A stretch of 64,000 bases of DNA, from NCBI RefSeq assembly GCF_000247695.1, contig NW_004624776.1:10351647-10415646 (forward strand), read 5' to 3'. The translations under genes and the position numbers were made by a program. The notes below the pieces were generated by a model that saw nothing but the letters and a program-made list of their open reading frames with translations, was not told the DNA's origin and did not search any database. This DNA comes from Heterocephalus glaber. Taxonomy: Eukaryota > Chordata > Mammalia > Rodentia > Bathyergidae. Below, in pieces: positions 21,495 through 33,826 of the stretch; the stretch's first letter is position 1; each line of letters begins with the position of its first letter.

Positions 21495-22640
21495 GCACCC
21501 TTTTCATGTGACCATTGGAGATTTACAAAAATCAAACACATACCTGCCCATGACTTGAACTACAACAAACTTCAAAAGAGATTTTTATATGTTGCATTTT
21601 CTGATTATAATCCAATACATCCTAACAATAGCATATTAAACAGAGGACCATTAAGCCTACCTATTTAGAACAAATGAAATATCTGAAAGTCAATTTAGAT
21701 ACATGCTGCATTTGAAAATCTATAGGAGACACTGCTATACTCAGAAGAAATGTATAGTTGTAAGTAGTTTTATTATTAAATAAGAATGAATGATAAACTG
21801 ACAGAAAGACAAAATGAACCAAGAGAAAGGATGAGATGGGAATTTGTGATAAAAGTTTGAAATTAATGAAAAGGAAAGCATTAAAAGATTTAAATAAGAT
21901 CAAATTTGTTTATTTGAAAATAGAAATAGATAACACTCCTGGCAAGTCTGACAACAGAAAGAAAAATGTACATCATGTAATGTTCTCAGTGTCTGAAAAT
22001 ATACTTTAAAATTGAAGATGAAAAAGACTTTTTCAGACAAATAAAAATGAGGAATTTTTCCTTAGCAGACTCATACTAAACAATTTCAGATGGAAGGAAT
22101 GAAGAACAATAGAGAAAGTAAAATATGTGGGTAAGCTGGGGATTTACCTCAGTGGCGTTGGGCCTGCCTGGAAAGCACAAGGTCCTGAGTTCAATCCGCG
22201 GCACTGGAAAAAAAAAATAAGTGGGCAAAACCAAATAAAAATGATTATTGACCATTAGAATAATGCCTTATGAAGTTTTTAATAGTTGTAGAATTAAAAC
22301 ACTAAAACATGAGCACATAAATTATTGAGGACCACAGGTTCCTTGCATTTTAAAGAAATAACAAAAGTTATTTATCCTAGACTATTTACTAAAGTAAAGA
22401 TGAATGGTATACTCTCTAGGATTACTAAAAGAATATATAACAACCTAACAGAAAAGGGAGTGGGTTAGTAAAGTTCTTAATCCAAAAGAAATCAAAGGAA
22501 CGAAAACATTGAGCAGGCAGAACAAATAGAAAACAAATAATGTTAAATCTAAATACACTAAATATAAACCAAGTTCCAACACTTTCAGAAAAGATTGAGA
22601 AAAGAATAAGAAAGCTATATGCATATTAGGTTTCAAACAG
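21495..22640 (+). repeat. Probable old L1 region, with SINE inside
   Basis: A-rich text such as GATAACACTCCTGGCAAGTC and CCCATGACTTGAACTACAAC resembles degraded L1 ORF2. I cannot set firm limits. Confidence 0.45.
22133..22221 (+). repeat. ID-type SINE
   Basis: GCTGGGGATTTACCTCAGTG head, GAGTTCAATCCGCGGCACTG and an A tail. GTGGG(T/C)A on both sides. Confidence 0.88.
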
Positions 22641-22674
22641 AAACATAATCACTCTGATTAGAGGGTGGGGTGCT

Positions 22675-22866
22675 ACCTGGGCATGGTGGTGCACACCTGC
22701 AATCTCAACACAGAGACTGAGACAGGAAGACTGCAAGTTTGAGTTCAGCCTGGGCAACTTAATGAGACCCTGCCTGAAAATTTAAAAAGAAAAAATTATA
22801 ATAGGGGGAGCATGTAGCTCACTATGAAGACCCTAGGTTCAATCCACAGTACTACAAAAAAAAGAA
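22675..22866 (+). repeat. B1+ID composite SINE
   Basis: B1 (CTGGGCATGGTGGTGCACAC) then ID (GGGGGAGCATGTAGCTCACT) and an A tail. Confidence 0.82.
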
Positions 22867-23340
22867 ACAGAGAGAGAAGAAAACAAAGATTGTTGTAAGG
22901 ATTAAGACTTACACAATGATGGCAGCCAGTCAGAGGGGGTGTCTGCTTTGCTGATGTTAGCATCTGGTGTAGAGCTGCAGCTATTACTGGTCAGCCTAAT
23001 CAGTATTGTGGAAGGAAAGGTAGATGTGAACAAGAACAAGGGCAAATAAACTAAAAGAACAACGGAGTTCATGAAGAGACTAGAAGAACCCACATCTGTA
23101 CCTCCTTGACATCAGAGGTTACCATGGTGTTGCCCATGCACTTGGCCTATTAATTATAAAAGCTGAAGAAAATTGCTAAGGGGCTTCAGGCCCTAATTCC
23201 TCATACCACTATCAGATCAGCGTAGATCAGTAATAACCTGTACAAGTTGCTACAGTGTCTGGTGCCCTACACTGCTGCTTTACTCTCTCCAGTTGCACAT
23301 AAAATCCTTGTCTTCAGCGCTGATCAAGAAACATACTCAG

Positions 23341-23423
23341 GGGCCAGGGATTTAGCTCAGTGGTTCCGCCACCTGCCTCGAAAGCACAAGATCCCAAGTT
23401 CAATCCCCAGTACCAAAAAAAAA
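23341..23423 (+). repeat. ID-type SINE with TSD
   Basis: GGGCCAGGGATTTAGCTCAG head. Exact 15-bp duplication AAGAAACATACTCAG at 23326-23340 and 23424-23438. Confidence 0.94.
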
Positions 23424-23929
23424 AAGAAACATACTCAGAAATTCTAGTACATACAATTCCAGGTGAGCTAACTTCACATAGTGCAAGCCAACACAGTCCG
23501 TAACTTAGCATTTATGCATACTTTTTCTGTAAACATTCATAATTTGCAAAGTCAATAGCAAGTCATGACAATAGCAAAGTCATGTTTCCAGCTAAATAAT
23601 TGGCTTGTTTAATAAATCCTCTTCCAACAGGAGGATACAAAGTCTCCCCATCTTTGAGTAATAGTCCTAGCTGAATCATACATAACATAAATCCTGTTAT
23701 AAGATTAATTACCATTAGCACAAATTATAGCCAGTGGAAGTGGAGTAGTAATGGAGAGGGAAAAGATGCTTAATATACACAAATACATTCAAGTCAAAAG
23801 AAAAATAGTCTTATCCTTGTTGCTGCCACTTTGTCACATGACTAAAGCTGTTTATATGACTTTCTCCTTCCACTACCTGTTCCACATTTCCTTTGCCCTC
23901 ACCAAGCACCTTTATTCTTACCACCATCA

Positions 23930-23999
23930 CCAGAAATCAAACTCAGGACCTTGCCCTTGCCAGGCAGGCACGGTGCCACTAAGCTGAAAACTCAGCCCA
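23930..23999 (-). repeat. ID-type SINE, no T run
   Basis: Antisense AGAAATCAAACTCAGGACCT to AAGCTGAAAACTCAGCCC. Confidence 0.78.
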
Positions 24000-24539
24000 C
24001 AAGAACGCTTATTTGATTCCTCATCTGGGGAAGTGACCAACACCTTTCCAGAAAAGTTTGTTGCTATCCATCTTGTCCCTCTTGGGAAGTGGTCGTTTTC
24101 TACTGACACTCGCTGGGCAAGGGAATACTATGAAATGCCCCAGGGTATCTCTTGCATTCCAGACATATTACTTACTTATCTGTGTAGTAGTGATCCAATC
24201 TTCTTGATAGTCAAGAAGTCAGACCCTGGCCACTACAATAATTTCCTTCTTTGATTTACTGTCATGGAAAGCTAAATGTGGCTAAGTGCAGCCTCACCTA
24301 CTGATTCAATGGATCAATTAACAAGTGCCATCCCTTAGTAGTGGCAGCTAATCAGATTGGAGAACTACTTCCAAATAATTCAGAAACAGTACAGAGAGCC
24401 CATCTATAAGGTTGTATTCTATTTTTGTTATCACTGAATAACCATTTCCAAACTTACTTGTTGGTAGCAGTCATTTATTTCTGCTTGTAAATCTGCAATT
24501 TTTGTAGTGTTTGATAAGAATGCCTTATCTCTCTGCTTA

Positions 24540-25055
24540 GTGCAGCATCACTGCTGTTGTTTTTCTGGAACCTGGGACGCACTTTCAAGATGTCTCATGC
24601 ACATGCTGGCAAGTTGGTGCTAAATGTGGTGTGGCAGGGTACTGGGGACCATGGGCCAAGGACCTCAGTTCTGCTCGACCTTGTCTTCAACAGGAACTGC
24701 TTCCACTTCCTCACTGTACTGTGGCAGAGTTTCAAGAGTGTTGGAAGAGAGCTATGGAGAAACCATATGATGGATTTTCCTTACTGTGCCTAGGAAGTCA
24801 TTCCATATCACCTGCATGACAGCCTGTTCATGGAAGCCGCCACCTACCCACCGGAATTAAGTGGTAGAAAATTAAACTTTTGAAGAGATGGTTTCCCAAA
24901 GAACATGTGGAATGGAAGATACTGGGGTCTGTTTGTTTGTTGGGGTTTTTATTGCTTTGTTTTGTTTTTTAGAAGATATTGTTGATGCCATCTTTGGGAA
25001 ATCTATCATAATATGCTACCTTAAATAAAGAATTTTTTAAAAAATAAAAAGGTGA
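24540..25055 (+). pseudogene. Possible unidentified retrocopy 3' end
   Basis: A denser, higher-GC segment (24590-24800) gives overlapping short frames, such as one starting MSHAHAGKLVLNVVWQ. It leads into a 3'UTR-like stretch with AATAAA (about 25025) and an A-rich end (TTTTTTAAAAAATAAAAAGG). This is the profile of a processed transcript copy with broken frames. I do not recognise the parent gene, and it could instead be part of an LTR element. Confidence 0.3.
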
Positions 25056-25419
25056 TAAATATGTATAATACAACCATTAGCAGCAAAAAATAATTCTAGA
25101 GATATTGACAAGTTAAATTCACTGGTAAGATTTTAACAGTCCCAATTTGTATGCATAGACCATATAAAGCTATAAATAGGTACAAATGTAGGTACAAATG
25201 TAGGTACAAAATATGTAGGTAAAAATGTCAAAACTAAAAGAAAAATCTACAATCAAAATGGGAAAATTGTTTAAAATCTCTCAAAAACTGATGCATTAAT
25301 ATAAACAAAACAATAAGAATACAAAAGGTACAAAACATGATTAACAAATGTTAGTATACTTACAGTTGCAGAATAAACATTTTTTTCAAGTGCATACAGA
25401 AAATTCTTTAAAAACGTAG

Positions 25420-25569
25420 GCTAGCTGGGCATGGTGGCACAGGCCTATAATCCAAGCACTTTGGAGGCTGAGCCAGGAGGATCCTGGTGAATTTGAGGCC
25501 AGACTGGGCTACATAATTTAAGGCCAACCTGAACTACCCAGCAAGACCCGGTTTCAAAAAAACAAAAAC
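25420..25569 (+). repeat. B1 SINE, near full length
   Basis: CTAGCTGGGCATGGTGGCAC to CAAGACCCGGTTTC with an A-rich tail, inside the old L1. Confidence 0.88.
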
Positions 25570-25580
25570 AGCTAATCTAT

Positions 25581-25663
25581 GGGGCTAGGGATTTAGCTTA
25601 GTGGCACCGTGCTTGCCTCACAAGCAAAAGGTCCCGAGTTTGATCCCTGGTACAAAAAAAAAA
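25581..25663 (+). repeat. ID-type SINE with TSD
   Basis: Inserted just after the B1 tail. 11-bp duplication AGCTAATCTAT at 25570-25580 and 25664-25674. Confidence 0.92.
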
Positions 25664-26757
25664 AGCTAATCTATAAAGCAAATAAAATTGAAAGTATATA
25701 CACTTGGTAAGCACTGTGGAATCAAACTAGAAATCAATAAAACAAATCATGTTTAGAAAAAATGTTATTAAAGTCATTTTAAAATGTTGAAGAAATGAAA
25801 ATTAGAAAATGTTTTTAAGTAAATGATAAAAAAAATTATGTTTCAAATCCTATGAAATATACCTAAAGGCATGCTGAAAGGAAAATGTACAGACTAGGAA
25901 AGAGGCTTAAAAATAATTATTAAGCAACCATACCAAAAAGGAAGAAATATCAAACTCAAAAAAGTAGAAAAAAATAGAAACATACACATAATAGAAATTT
26001 TCCCCCTAAAATCATGACATAGTGTTACCATTATCACTTTTACATAGTACAGGAAACCCTATCCAAAATGAAAAGAGGATTGAAACAAAAAAATAAAACT
26101 CAACATCTGCAGACAGCATGGTGGTATACTGCTCCTGGATATAAAATCAATATACAAAATTCATAGTATATGTACCAGCATAAGTTAGAAAACTACAAAT
26201 GTTTAAATGATACCACTTATATGATCACACCCAGAACAATTATAATGAAATGTGTAAAAGAACTCTACATATAGAACTTCATTATAGAACTGTACAGTAA
26301 GAAAAAATATGAATTATTAAGGAAGGCCTGAATAAAGATACATAGCAAGTTCATAGATTGAAAATATCATGAAGAATCAATTCTCCCCAAGTTGAGGTAC
26401 AGATGTTTGACAGTGGAATTACATCCTAATAAACCCATCAGAAGTTGGAAACATTTAATGTACCAAACATAGCTTAGCAACCCAGTGATTTACCCTGGGG
26501 TCACATGTCTGGCTGGGAGGTGCCACTCACTCCCACTGCTGAGCCTCACTGGAGAGAATCACCCCATATATGGCTAGCTCAGGAAAAGGTCAAAATTCAA
26601 AATTTGAAGTCTGATGTTTACTGAATGTACATCACTTTTTACGGATTAAAAAATTTATTTTGAAGAAACTTTTCCCTTAAGTTTCTCTTCGTCAAACACA
26701 TTAACAATATATGCATTCACAACTGGAGTAGAAACACTTTAAAAATTACTGTGAAAT

Positions 26758-26848
26758 GGGCCAGAGATTTAGTGTAGTGGCACCGCGCTTGGCTTGCACC
26801 CGTAAGGTCCTGAGTTCGATCCCTGGTAGCAGGGGAAAAAAAATACTA
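26758..26848 (+). repeat. ID-type SINE
   Basis: GGGCCAGAGATTTAGTGTAG head and GAGTTCGATCCCTGGTAGC, A tail. Confidence 0.87.
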
Positions 26849-26971
26849 TGAAAAACAAGGATGAAATTCTGGAACAACTGAAAGTTCCGTGCCCTGAAGA
26901 AATTTAGTTCACAAGATAGGAATGTTGATCACACAAATGACCTAATGGGTCAGCTAAAAATAAGCGTTTCT

Positions 26972-27057
26972 GGGCCAGAGATGTAGCTCAGTGGTTCCAC
27001 CACCTGCCTCACAAGCGCAAAGTCCCGAGTTCAATCCCCAGTACCAAAAAATAAATA
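26972..27057 (+). repeat. ID-type SINE with TSD
   Basis: GGGCCAGAGATGTAGCTCAG head, AAAT tail. AAAAATAAGC(G/C)TTT occurs on both sides. Confidence 0.92.
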
Positions 27058-27165
27058 AATAAAAATAAGCCTTTGTCATTTTTCTACCTAAAAAGAAGAA
27101 ATATAACATGTTGAGTTTGTAAATTCCCCACATGTCAAAATTGGCTTGGTTGATTAACAAAGCTA

Positions 27166-27262
27166 AATTCATTTTTTTTGTTGAGACAGGGTCTTGCTTG
27201 AACCCACGCTGGCCTTGAACTCCTGGGCCAGGCGTTTCTCCTGCCTCAGAAACCATGTCTGG
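27166..27262 (-). repeat. B1-like SINE, partly deleted
   Basis: Antisense GAGACAGGGTCTTGCTTGAA to ACTCCTGGGCCAGGC. It abuts the poly(A) end of the BPNT1 retrocopy, a preferred type of SINE target. Confidence 0.72.
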
Positions 27263-30060
27263 CTTTTTTAAACAGGAAAAGGAGCACACAAAATTTATTA
27301 CACACCTTAAGTATAGGAGTGTTAGACTCTAATAAAGGCAATTTCTTTAATGCTATTTCTCTTCCTGAGTAACTAATATAAATTACTGATCAACTATAAA
27401 TAATTCCATCCAATCAGTCTTAAAATGTGCTGTTTTGAGAACCAAGTTCTCCTGGCTGAGGGGATGAAACTTTCTTTTAAGGAACCAGCACACCTTTTTG
27501 ACAGACTCTGGACTCAGCTTGCGTAGTAGTCATAGTTCCTCAGCAAGGCCAGGACCCAAGTGGAGTTCATGTGCTTCACTTCCTTGCTGTACTGCATCGC
27601 GTTGCCGTGGACATGGTCAGCTTGCCTCCCACCGCATGAAAGATAACTTCCAGCGCACAAGTGTCCCACTTCTTACATCCAGGGCTTGCGAATTCATAAG
27701 CAGAGACCTTACCTTCCATCGCTGAATGATCTTGTTTCGTGTGCTGCCGGTGCGCAGCAGAGCGCCGGGCTCCATGGCGCTCACGCAGTCCTCGTACACC
27801 AGCTTGCTGCCACGGAGCGGGTGGTGGTGAAGATGTGTTTCCCGGCAAGGGGGGCTCCTTCAGCTGGAACCAAAGGCGCCCAAGCCCAGGACACCCCAGA
27901 TCGTCCACCCCAGCCTGGCTTTGGGTCCTGCCTGTAGTTGTGATAGGGCTGCTTAATAATGCCTGCTATAGCTTTCCCTTCCTAGCCAATTCCAGTGGGA
28001 ATGGTCACGTTGCCAAGAAGCCTTGGTGCCGTCCAGAGGGTCAACCTAAACCACAAGGTCCTCCTCTTTTTTTTTCTATTTCAAATTATCAATTATTCGT
28101 TTTAATCATTTTAATCCTTATTTACACTTCCAGTTTCTCACACTAGAAAAACTATTTGGTATTTACACGTGTGTCCTATTTATTTCACTTAAGAGTATCA
28201 CCTCACTATGCATCCATTTAGCTATAAATGTCTCTAGTTTCTCATTCTTTATGGCTGAGTAGTACTCCATTTTATTAAACAAAACACATCTTCTTTATCC
28301 AGTTTCCAATTGATGGGGACTTAGGCTGTTTCCAAGCTTTAACTATTACAAACTGTGCCACTATAAACATGGGTGCACATATATCGCTGTGGTATGATTC
28401 TTTTAATTCTTTGGGAAAGATACCTAGCAAGGGAATAGCTGGGTCAAATGGGACCTCTAGCCCTAGTTCTTTGAGGTATGTTCATACTGATTTCCACAGT
28501 GATTGCAACAGTCTGCACTCCCACCAACAATGGAGAAGGGTTCCTTTCTCCCCACACCCCTGTCAGCATTTGTTATTGGTTGATTTCTTGATAGCAGCCA
28601 TTCTTTCTGGGGTGAGGTGGAATCTCAGTGTTGTTTTCATCTGCATCTCTCAAATGACCAGAGATGTTGAACATTTTTTCATATATTTATTTGCTGCTTT
28701 TACTTCTTTGAGAAATGTCAGTTCATTTCAGATGCCCATTTTTGAATTAGGTCTTTGAATTTGGGGGGGTCTGATTTTTTTCAGTTCTTTATATATTCTA
28801 GATAGTAGACCTTTGTCTGAGGTACAGCTGTTAAAAATTTTTTCCCACATTGTAGGTTGTCTCTTAGCTCTGTTGGCGGTTTCTCTTGCAGTGCAGAAGC
28901 TTTTTAATAAGATGAGATGCCAGTTGTTGATTCTTTGTGCTAGTTCCCATGCTACTGAGGTTTTGTTCATAAAGTCTTTTCCTATGCCAGTGTCTTCAAG
29001 AGCTCTACCTAGCTTATCTTGCAGCAAGTTTAGTGTTTCTGTCTTAATATTTAGATCTTTAATCCACTTTGACCTTAGTTTAGTGCATGGTGATAGGTAT
29101 GGGTCTAGTTTAATCTTTGGCAAGTTGAAATCCAATTTTTCCAACACCATTTATTAAATAGGCTATCTTTCCTCCAATGAGGGTGGTTGGCTCCTTTGTC
29201 AAAGGTAAGATGGCTGAGTATGTCTGAAGTTGTTTCTGCATCTTCTAATTTATTCCACTGATCTTTGAGCCTGTTTCTTTGCCAGTACTATGCTGTTTTT
29301 ATCACAGTAGCTTTGTAGTATAGTTTCAAGTTGGGGATTATGATACCCTCAGCCATGTCTCTGTTGCCTAGAATTGCATTTGCTATTCTAGGTCTCTTCT
29401 GGTTCCAAATGACTTTTTGGATTGTTGTCTCTAGTTCTGTGAAGTATATTGTTGGAATTTCAATCGGCATTGCATTAAATCTATACAGTAGTTTTGGAAG
29501 TATTGCCATTTTCACTATATTGGTTCTTCCTACCCAGGAACAAGGGATATCTTTCCATTTTCTTATATCCTCTTCGATCTCCTTTTTCAGAGTGCTGTAG
29601 GTTTTTTTCAGAGTGCTGTAGAGGACTTTTGCTTCCTTTGTTAGGTTGATTCCTAGATATTTCATTTTTTTGGATGCTTAGGTCCTCCTCTTTAATGGCA
29701 AGGTATTGTGCCAGGAACTACTTCTGCAGGATCTCCCTCCTGCTGGCTGTCTTCTATGAGCTCCTGGTCCATGTCCTCCAGGGGGAGGTCCTCCTCCTGT
29801 AATGGTTGGTCAGCTTGGGAAATTTCCGTGCCATGGAAGAACAAATGCTTATCTACACCAGTGGGTCAGCTTTGGTCTGCAGATCTGTGGCACAGGTCTT
29901 CTCTAAGATGCCCAGGTCTAACTTGGCAATCACACATCTGACAATCACGCCAGCCTTCTGAAAGATGGATTAGGCCAAGGCCACCAAGCACATCAGCACG
30001 GTGAGGCCGGACACCATGGCCTATGCCAAAGCTGCAACAATGTTAGGTGAAAGACACTCC
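27263..30060 (-). pseudogene. BPNT1P: BPNT1 processed pseudogene, split by an L1
   Basis: This is an intronless, decayed copy of bisphosphate 3'-nucleotidase 1, the enzyme that removes the 3'-phosphate from PAP and from inositol 1,4-bisphosphate. The minus strand gives, in order: a start at 30017, ICSSMARKFPKL (about 29810-29850), AIKEEDL at the L1 boundary, VDPLDGTK just after it (about 28015-28040), [32 protein letters not shown], and LRNYDYYAS (27517-27543). The metal-binding DPLDGT motif of the family is still visible. The copy has no introns, a 3'UTR, AATAAA (27298-27293) and a short A run at its end. It is dead: W to stop before VDPLDGTK, several frameshifts, an early TGA after YYAS, and a 1.6 kb L1 inside. 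Parent identity rests on my memory of the human protein. Confidence 0.9.
28070..29679 (-). mobile_element. 5'-truncated L1 inside the BPNT1 pseudogene
   Basis: A 1.6 kb L1 3' end in antisense. The T run at the left is its poly(A) tail, and the minus-strand frames at 28728-29150 and 29288-29665 are L1 ORF2 C-terminal segments (for example [37 protein letters not shown]), with the usual MEYYSAIKNEKLETF-like end nearer the tail. It is flanked by an exact 14-bp duplication AGGTCCTCCTCTTT (28056-28069, 29680-29693). Removing it rejoins the BPNT1 frame, which proves it came later. Stops and frameshifts make it inactive. Confidence 0.95.
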
Positions 30061-30800
30061 AGGGACAACCAAAAAATGCATTCTCAAACTGCAGGTACCT
30101 TGCTGCACTCACTACCAGAAATCAGTAGGTGCAAGAAGCCACAATTTTTATGTCCAAAGCATGCTGTAAGCAGTGCAGGCTGTAAAGAGTTACATCCCTC
30201 AGTTGGCTTATTTTAAGAAGTGAGTCTGACTGAAGCTATGTGACTCACAGAAGCATCTCATGAGCACTGTGGTAGCACGCAGGTCAACATGACCTCCCTG
30301 CTAACAGCCACAGCTAAACCCAGAATAATGGCCTATGAAGCTGTGGGCCTAAAATGAGATAACATGCATAGCTGAGGTCAGAGTCATTTGCACCCAAATT
30401 CCATTCCCACAGTTAGTGCCTTCATAGCTAGAAGGACAACATTCTAATTACAACCATGCATTTTGTCTATTTTTCTTCTAATTTGAAAATGCTTTGTCTC
30501 TTCTCTTTAAAGCCTTGCCTGCATTAACTTCCATAGTAACTGCACATACCACACATCTGTACACGTATTGCACCTTTACCCCAACTGATGAACGAGAACC
30601 AGTGGATGTGATTGACCGGGATCTTTTGTTTGGGATCCAGCATTGGCTGTCCCAGTCCCCACTTTCTCTCTTAGATCTGTTTTTAGTGTATTTTCTTCTT
30701 CAATCTTGCATTTCATACTGAACAGGTGGGGACTAGAGACTTACTGCAGGGGTCTGTAGCACATAGGTTACTCAGGGACAGGGACTACTGAGCATCTGAA
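30061..30800. other. Unassigned intergenic stretch
   Basis: Mixed composition. 30480-30740 has a 75-residue frame with no known product and a character reminiscent of an LTR (TGATTGACCGGGATC, then a pyrimidine-rich part). No LTR ends could be fixed. Confidence 0.3.
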
Positions 30801-32340
30801 TGCACATGACTTTCACAGCATGATAAAATTGAAAAAATGTGTCCATCATAAGTGGAAGATCATTTGTATAGATTTGGTATAATCATAATCAAAATCCATG
30901 GTAGGATTTGTGTGTGTATACACCACAGAGCAGTGAAGAAAGTGTAGTCTTTTCAATAAATGTTGTTGGTCAATTGAATATACATATGGGCTGCAGGCAG
31001 AAAACCTGACCACCACCTTGCACCTATAAAAATCAACTTTATGTAGAATATAGGCTTGAATGTGAAAATAAGATGATAAGCTTCTTTAACATGGCAGAAT
31101 ATCTTCACGACTCTGAATTAGAAAAGATTTTATGAATAGGGCATAAAAGACATTAAAAAGGAAAAGAATGAAAATTATATTAAATTACGAAATTAACATT
31201 TAAAGATACCACCAAGATAATGAAAAGTGAGAGTGGGATAAGATATTTATTGGCCAGGGATGTAGCTCAGCAGCACAGCACCTGCCTGGAAAGTGCAAGG
31301 TCCTGAGTTCAATCCCTGGTACCCCCCCACACAAATAAAAGACATTTACAACACATATAACCAGTAAAACAGTAAAAGGCTTATAATCATAATATGTAAT
31401 TCCTTTGAATCAATAAAAGAATGATAAACAACACAACATGATAGAAAATTAGCAACAGACTTGGAAAGACATTTCTCAAAAGATGATATACAAATGACCA
31501 AAAAGCATATGAAAATGTGTAGACCATTGGCAATCAGAGGAATGGAAATTAAGAATGAATTCTACAATACAGTAACAAAATGCTTAAAATTTTAAAAGGG
31601 ACAATAGCAAGTGTCAAAGTTATAGAATACCTGGAACAGTTATATAATACCATTAAGTGTTAAAATTTGTAAACAAAATTTTTGTATACTTACACTGGGA
31701 AAGAGTTTTCATTGTCGATTTAAATCAAATATATACATAAATAGCAATTTGGCTCCTAAGTAAATTTTTAATAGAAATGCATACATTTCTTTATACCAAA
31801 TGTGCATCAAAAGGCATGTATGACATTGTTCCCAAAAACATTGTTCATTACAGCCCTATACTGAGAAAAATGCTAATGCATACCAACCAGAAAATAATGG
31901 ATAATGATGTAGTATATTCATCTATTAGACTACTATACAACAGTAAAATGAGTGAATTATTGCCACCTGAAGCAACATAGATGAATCTCATAAACATGAT
32001 GTTAAGAGAAAGGAACCAAAGATGAAAGTGTAATTCTGTATGATTCTATGCATATACAAGTTTGAACAAACAAATCTGATTTTAGAGGTCAAGATAGTGG
32101 TTACACTTAGAAAGGAGAGAAAAGGCCATTGGAAGAAGATATGAAGGGGACTTCTGGGATACTGATGGATGTTTTCTTTTCTGACGTAGGTAGCAGTTAC
32201 AAAAATGTGTTAATTTTGTGATTATTCATTGATCAATACATATGTTCCTGGTTTGTTCACTTTTATTTCTGTATTATATACCTCATTTTAAATACTTTCA
32301 AAAATAATAATGAAATATAAACCATTGGGATTTAAAACAG
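30800..32340 (+). repeat. Old L1 ORF2 region
   Basis: GGTCAATTGAATATACATAT, GAAAGACATTTCTCAAAAGA, ATGACCAAAAAGCATATGAA and ATGATGTTAAGAGAAAGGAA match L1 ORF2 to 3' end in sense, heavily decayed and interrupted by a SINE. Confidence 0.7.
31252..31340 (+). repeat. ID-type SINE
   Basis: GGCCAGGGATGTAGCTCAGC head, GAGTTCAATCCCTGGTACC and a C/A-rich tail; imperfect AAGA(T/C)ATTTA flanks. Confidence 0.88.
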
Positions 32341-32379
32341 TGGTATGACACAGATAAGAGATTAAAAGTTTTGTGTGTA

Positions 32380-33095
32380 TGGCAAGAAACAACGTAATGT
32401 TTACCACCTTAACCATTTTTTAGTGTTCAGTAGTGTTAAGTATGTTCACTTCATAGTGAAACTCCTTTAATCTTATAAAACTGAAATTTTATACCTTGAA
32501 ACACTCTCCATTTTCCTCTTCCCTGGTAATCAGCATTTTACTTTCTGTTTTATTAACTTCACTACTCAGGTATCTTATATAAGAGGAATTCTACAGTATT
32601 TGTCTTTTTGTGTCTGGTTTATTTCACCTAGCATAATGTCTCAAGGAGTCACCCATGTTGTAGCATAGGACAGAGTTTTCTATTCCCTTTTCAGGCTGAA
32701 TTAAAATTCCAATATACATTGGAATCCATTGCAGATACATTTTATTTATTCATTCATCCTTCAGTGGACATTTGGATTGCTTCTACCTTTTGAATCTTGT
32801 GCATAATGTCACTATGAACATTGGTATGCAAATATCTCTTTGGAGACTCTGCTTTTAATTCTTTTAGATATATAGCAAAAAGAATTTTTGGATCATATAC
32901 TAGTTCTGTTTATTTTATTTTTGTGAAGTTACCATACTTCTCTCTATGGCAATTGTACCCTTTTACAATCCTAACACGAGGGTTCTAATTTTTTCACAAC
33001 CTCAGTAACACTTATTATTTTTTGTTTTTTTTAACGGTATCCATTATGTATGTGACACGGTATGTCATTGTGATTTTGAAATTAAAGGTATTTTT
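32380..33095 (-). repeat. Old L1 3' region, antisense
   Basis: Antisense L1 phrases: TAACCATTTTTTAGTGTTCA, TCTGGTTTATTTCACCTAGC, CATCCTTCAGTGGACATTTG. Confidence 0.7.
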
Positions 33096-33182
33096 AAAAG
33101 GAATGCTGTTTGTAATCTATGACAGGAAATCTGAAAATCTAGAAGAAATAAATGCAGAGAAGCAAAGAGAAAGATAGGAAGG

Positions 33183-33343
33183 GGCCAAGGTCCCAATATC
33201 CCTTCTAGGGCAGCAGGCCCAATGACCTAACTTCCTCCCTCTAGGCCCCACCTCCTAAGGGTCCCACCACCTCCCAGCAGGGCCACCAGTAAGCCTTTAA
33301 CACATGGACCTTTGGGGGCCATTTAAGATTCAAATTATAACAG
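33183..33343 (-). repeat. MaLR LTR fragment, antisense
   Basis: CTAGGCCCCACCTCCTAAGG, GTCCCACCACCTCCCAG and GGGGGCCATTTAAGATTCAA resemble the 5' third of a MaLR LTR in antisense. Confidence 0.55.
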
Positions 33344-33525
33344 GTACCATCCTTAGGCTGGTAACTCCCAAATTTTTATCTCTGGCTCACACCTTTCTTC
33401 TGACCTTATGACTTGTATGTCCAACTAGTTTACCTGACATCATTTGAACTGTCACAAACATGTTAATGCTAACTTGCCTAAAACTGCTCCGTCATTCCGA
33501 AACATCTTTTTCAAACACCCAATTA

Positions 33526-33528
<3 letters not shown>

Positions 33529-33588
<60 letters not shown>
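33529..33588 (+). repeat. (TC)n microsatellite
   Basis: About 29 perfect CT units at the tail side of the adjacent antisense SINE; likely length-variable. Confidence 0.97.
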
Positions 33589-33589
<1 letters not shown>

Positions 33590-33597
33590 TTCTTTCT

Positions 33598-33772
33598 ACA
33601 GTACTGGAAATTTAACCCAGGCCCTTCCCACTGAGCTACATCCCTAGCCCATTTTTATTTTCAGACAGCATTTCACTAAATCAGTTGCCCAGGCTAAGCT
33701 CAAACTTTTGATCCTCCTTCCTCAGCTTCCCAGAGTGGTAGGATTATAGGCATGTGCTAAGCCTATCCTCCA
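33598..33772 (-). repeat. ID+B1 composite SINE
   Basis: Antisense ID (GTACTGGAAATTTAACCCAG) then antisense B1 (GTTGCCCAGGCTAAGCTCAA). Confidence 0.78.
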
Positions 33773-33826
33773 TACACTCAGTTTCTTAGAGGCAGAAAAC
33801 TGAGTCATCCCAAGCACTCTTCTGTT

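Larger units (their letters stand above)
22900..24540. other. Unassigned intergenic stretch with two SINEs
   Basis: Mixed-composition DNA (for example 22915-23300 and 24010-24420) that is not obviously LINE or SINE. It could be an eroded LTR-retrotransposon interior, but I find no diagnostic motif and every frame is short. Confidence 0.3.
25060..26430 (+). repeat. Old L1 ORF2 with SINE insertions
   Basis: GGAATCAAACTAGAAATCAA, AAAGGCATGCTGAAAGGAAA and CTCCTGGATATAAAATCAAT match conserved L1 ORF2 passages in sense. Many stops and gaps. Confidence 0.65.

Noticed and set aside
27498..28146. Plus-strand open frames in the BPNT1 pseudogene
   Set aside because: They are antisense shadows of a minus-strand retrocopy.
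33444..33647. Frame with a long Ser-Leu repeat
   Set aside because: It is the translation of a (TC)n microsatellite.
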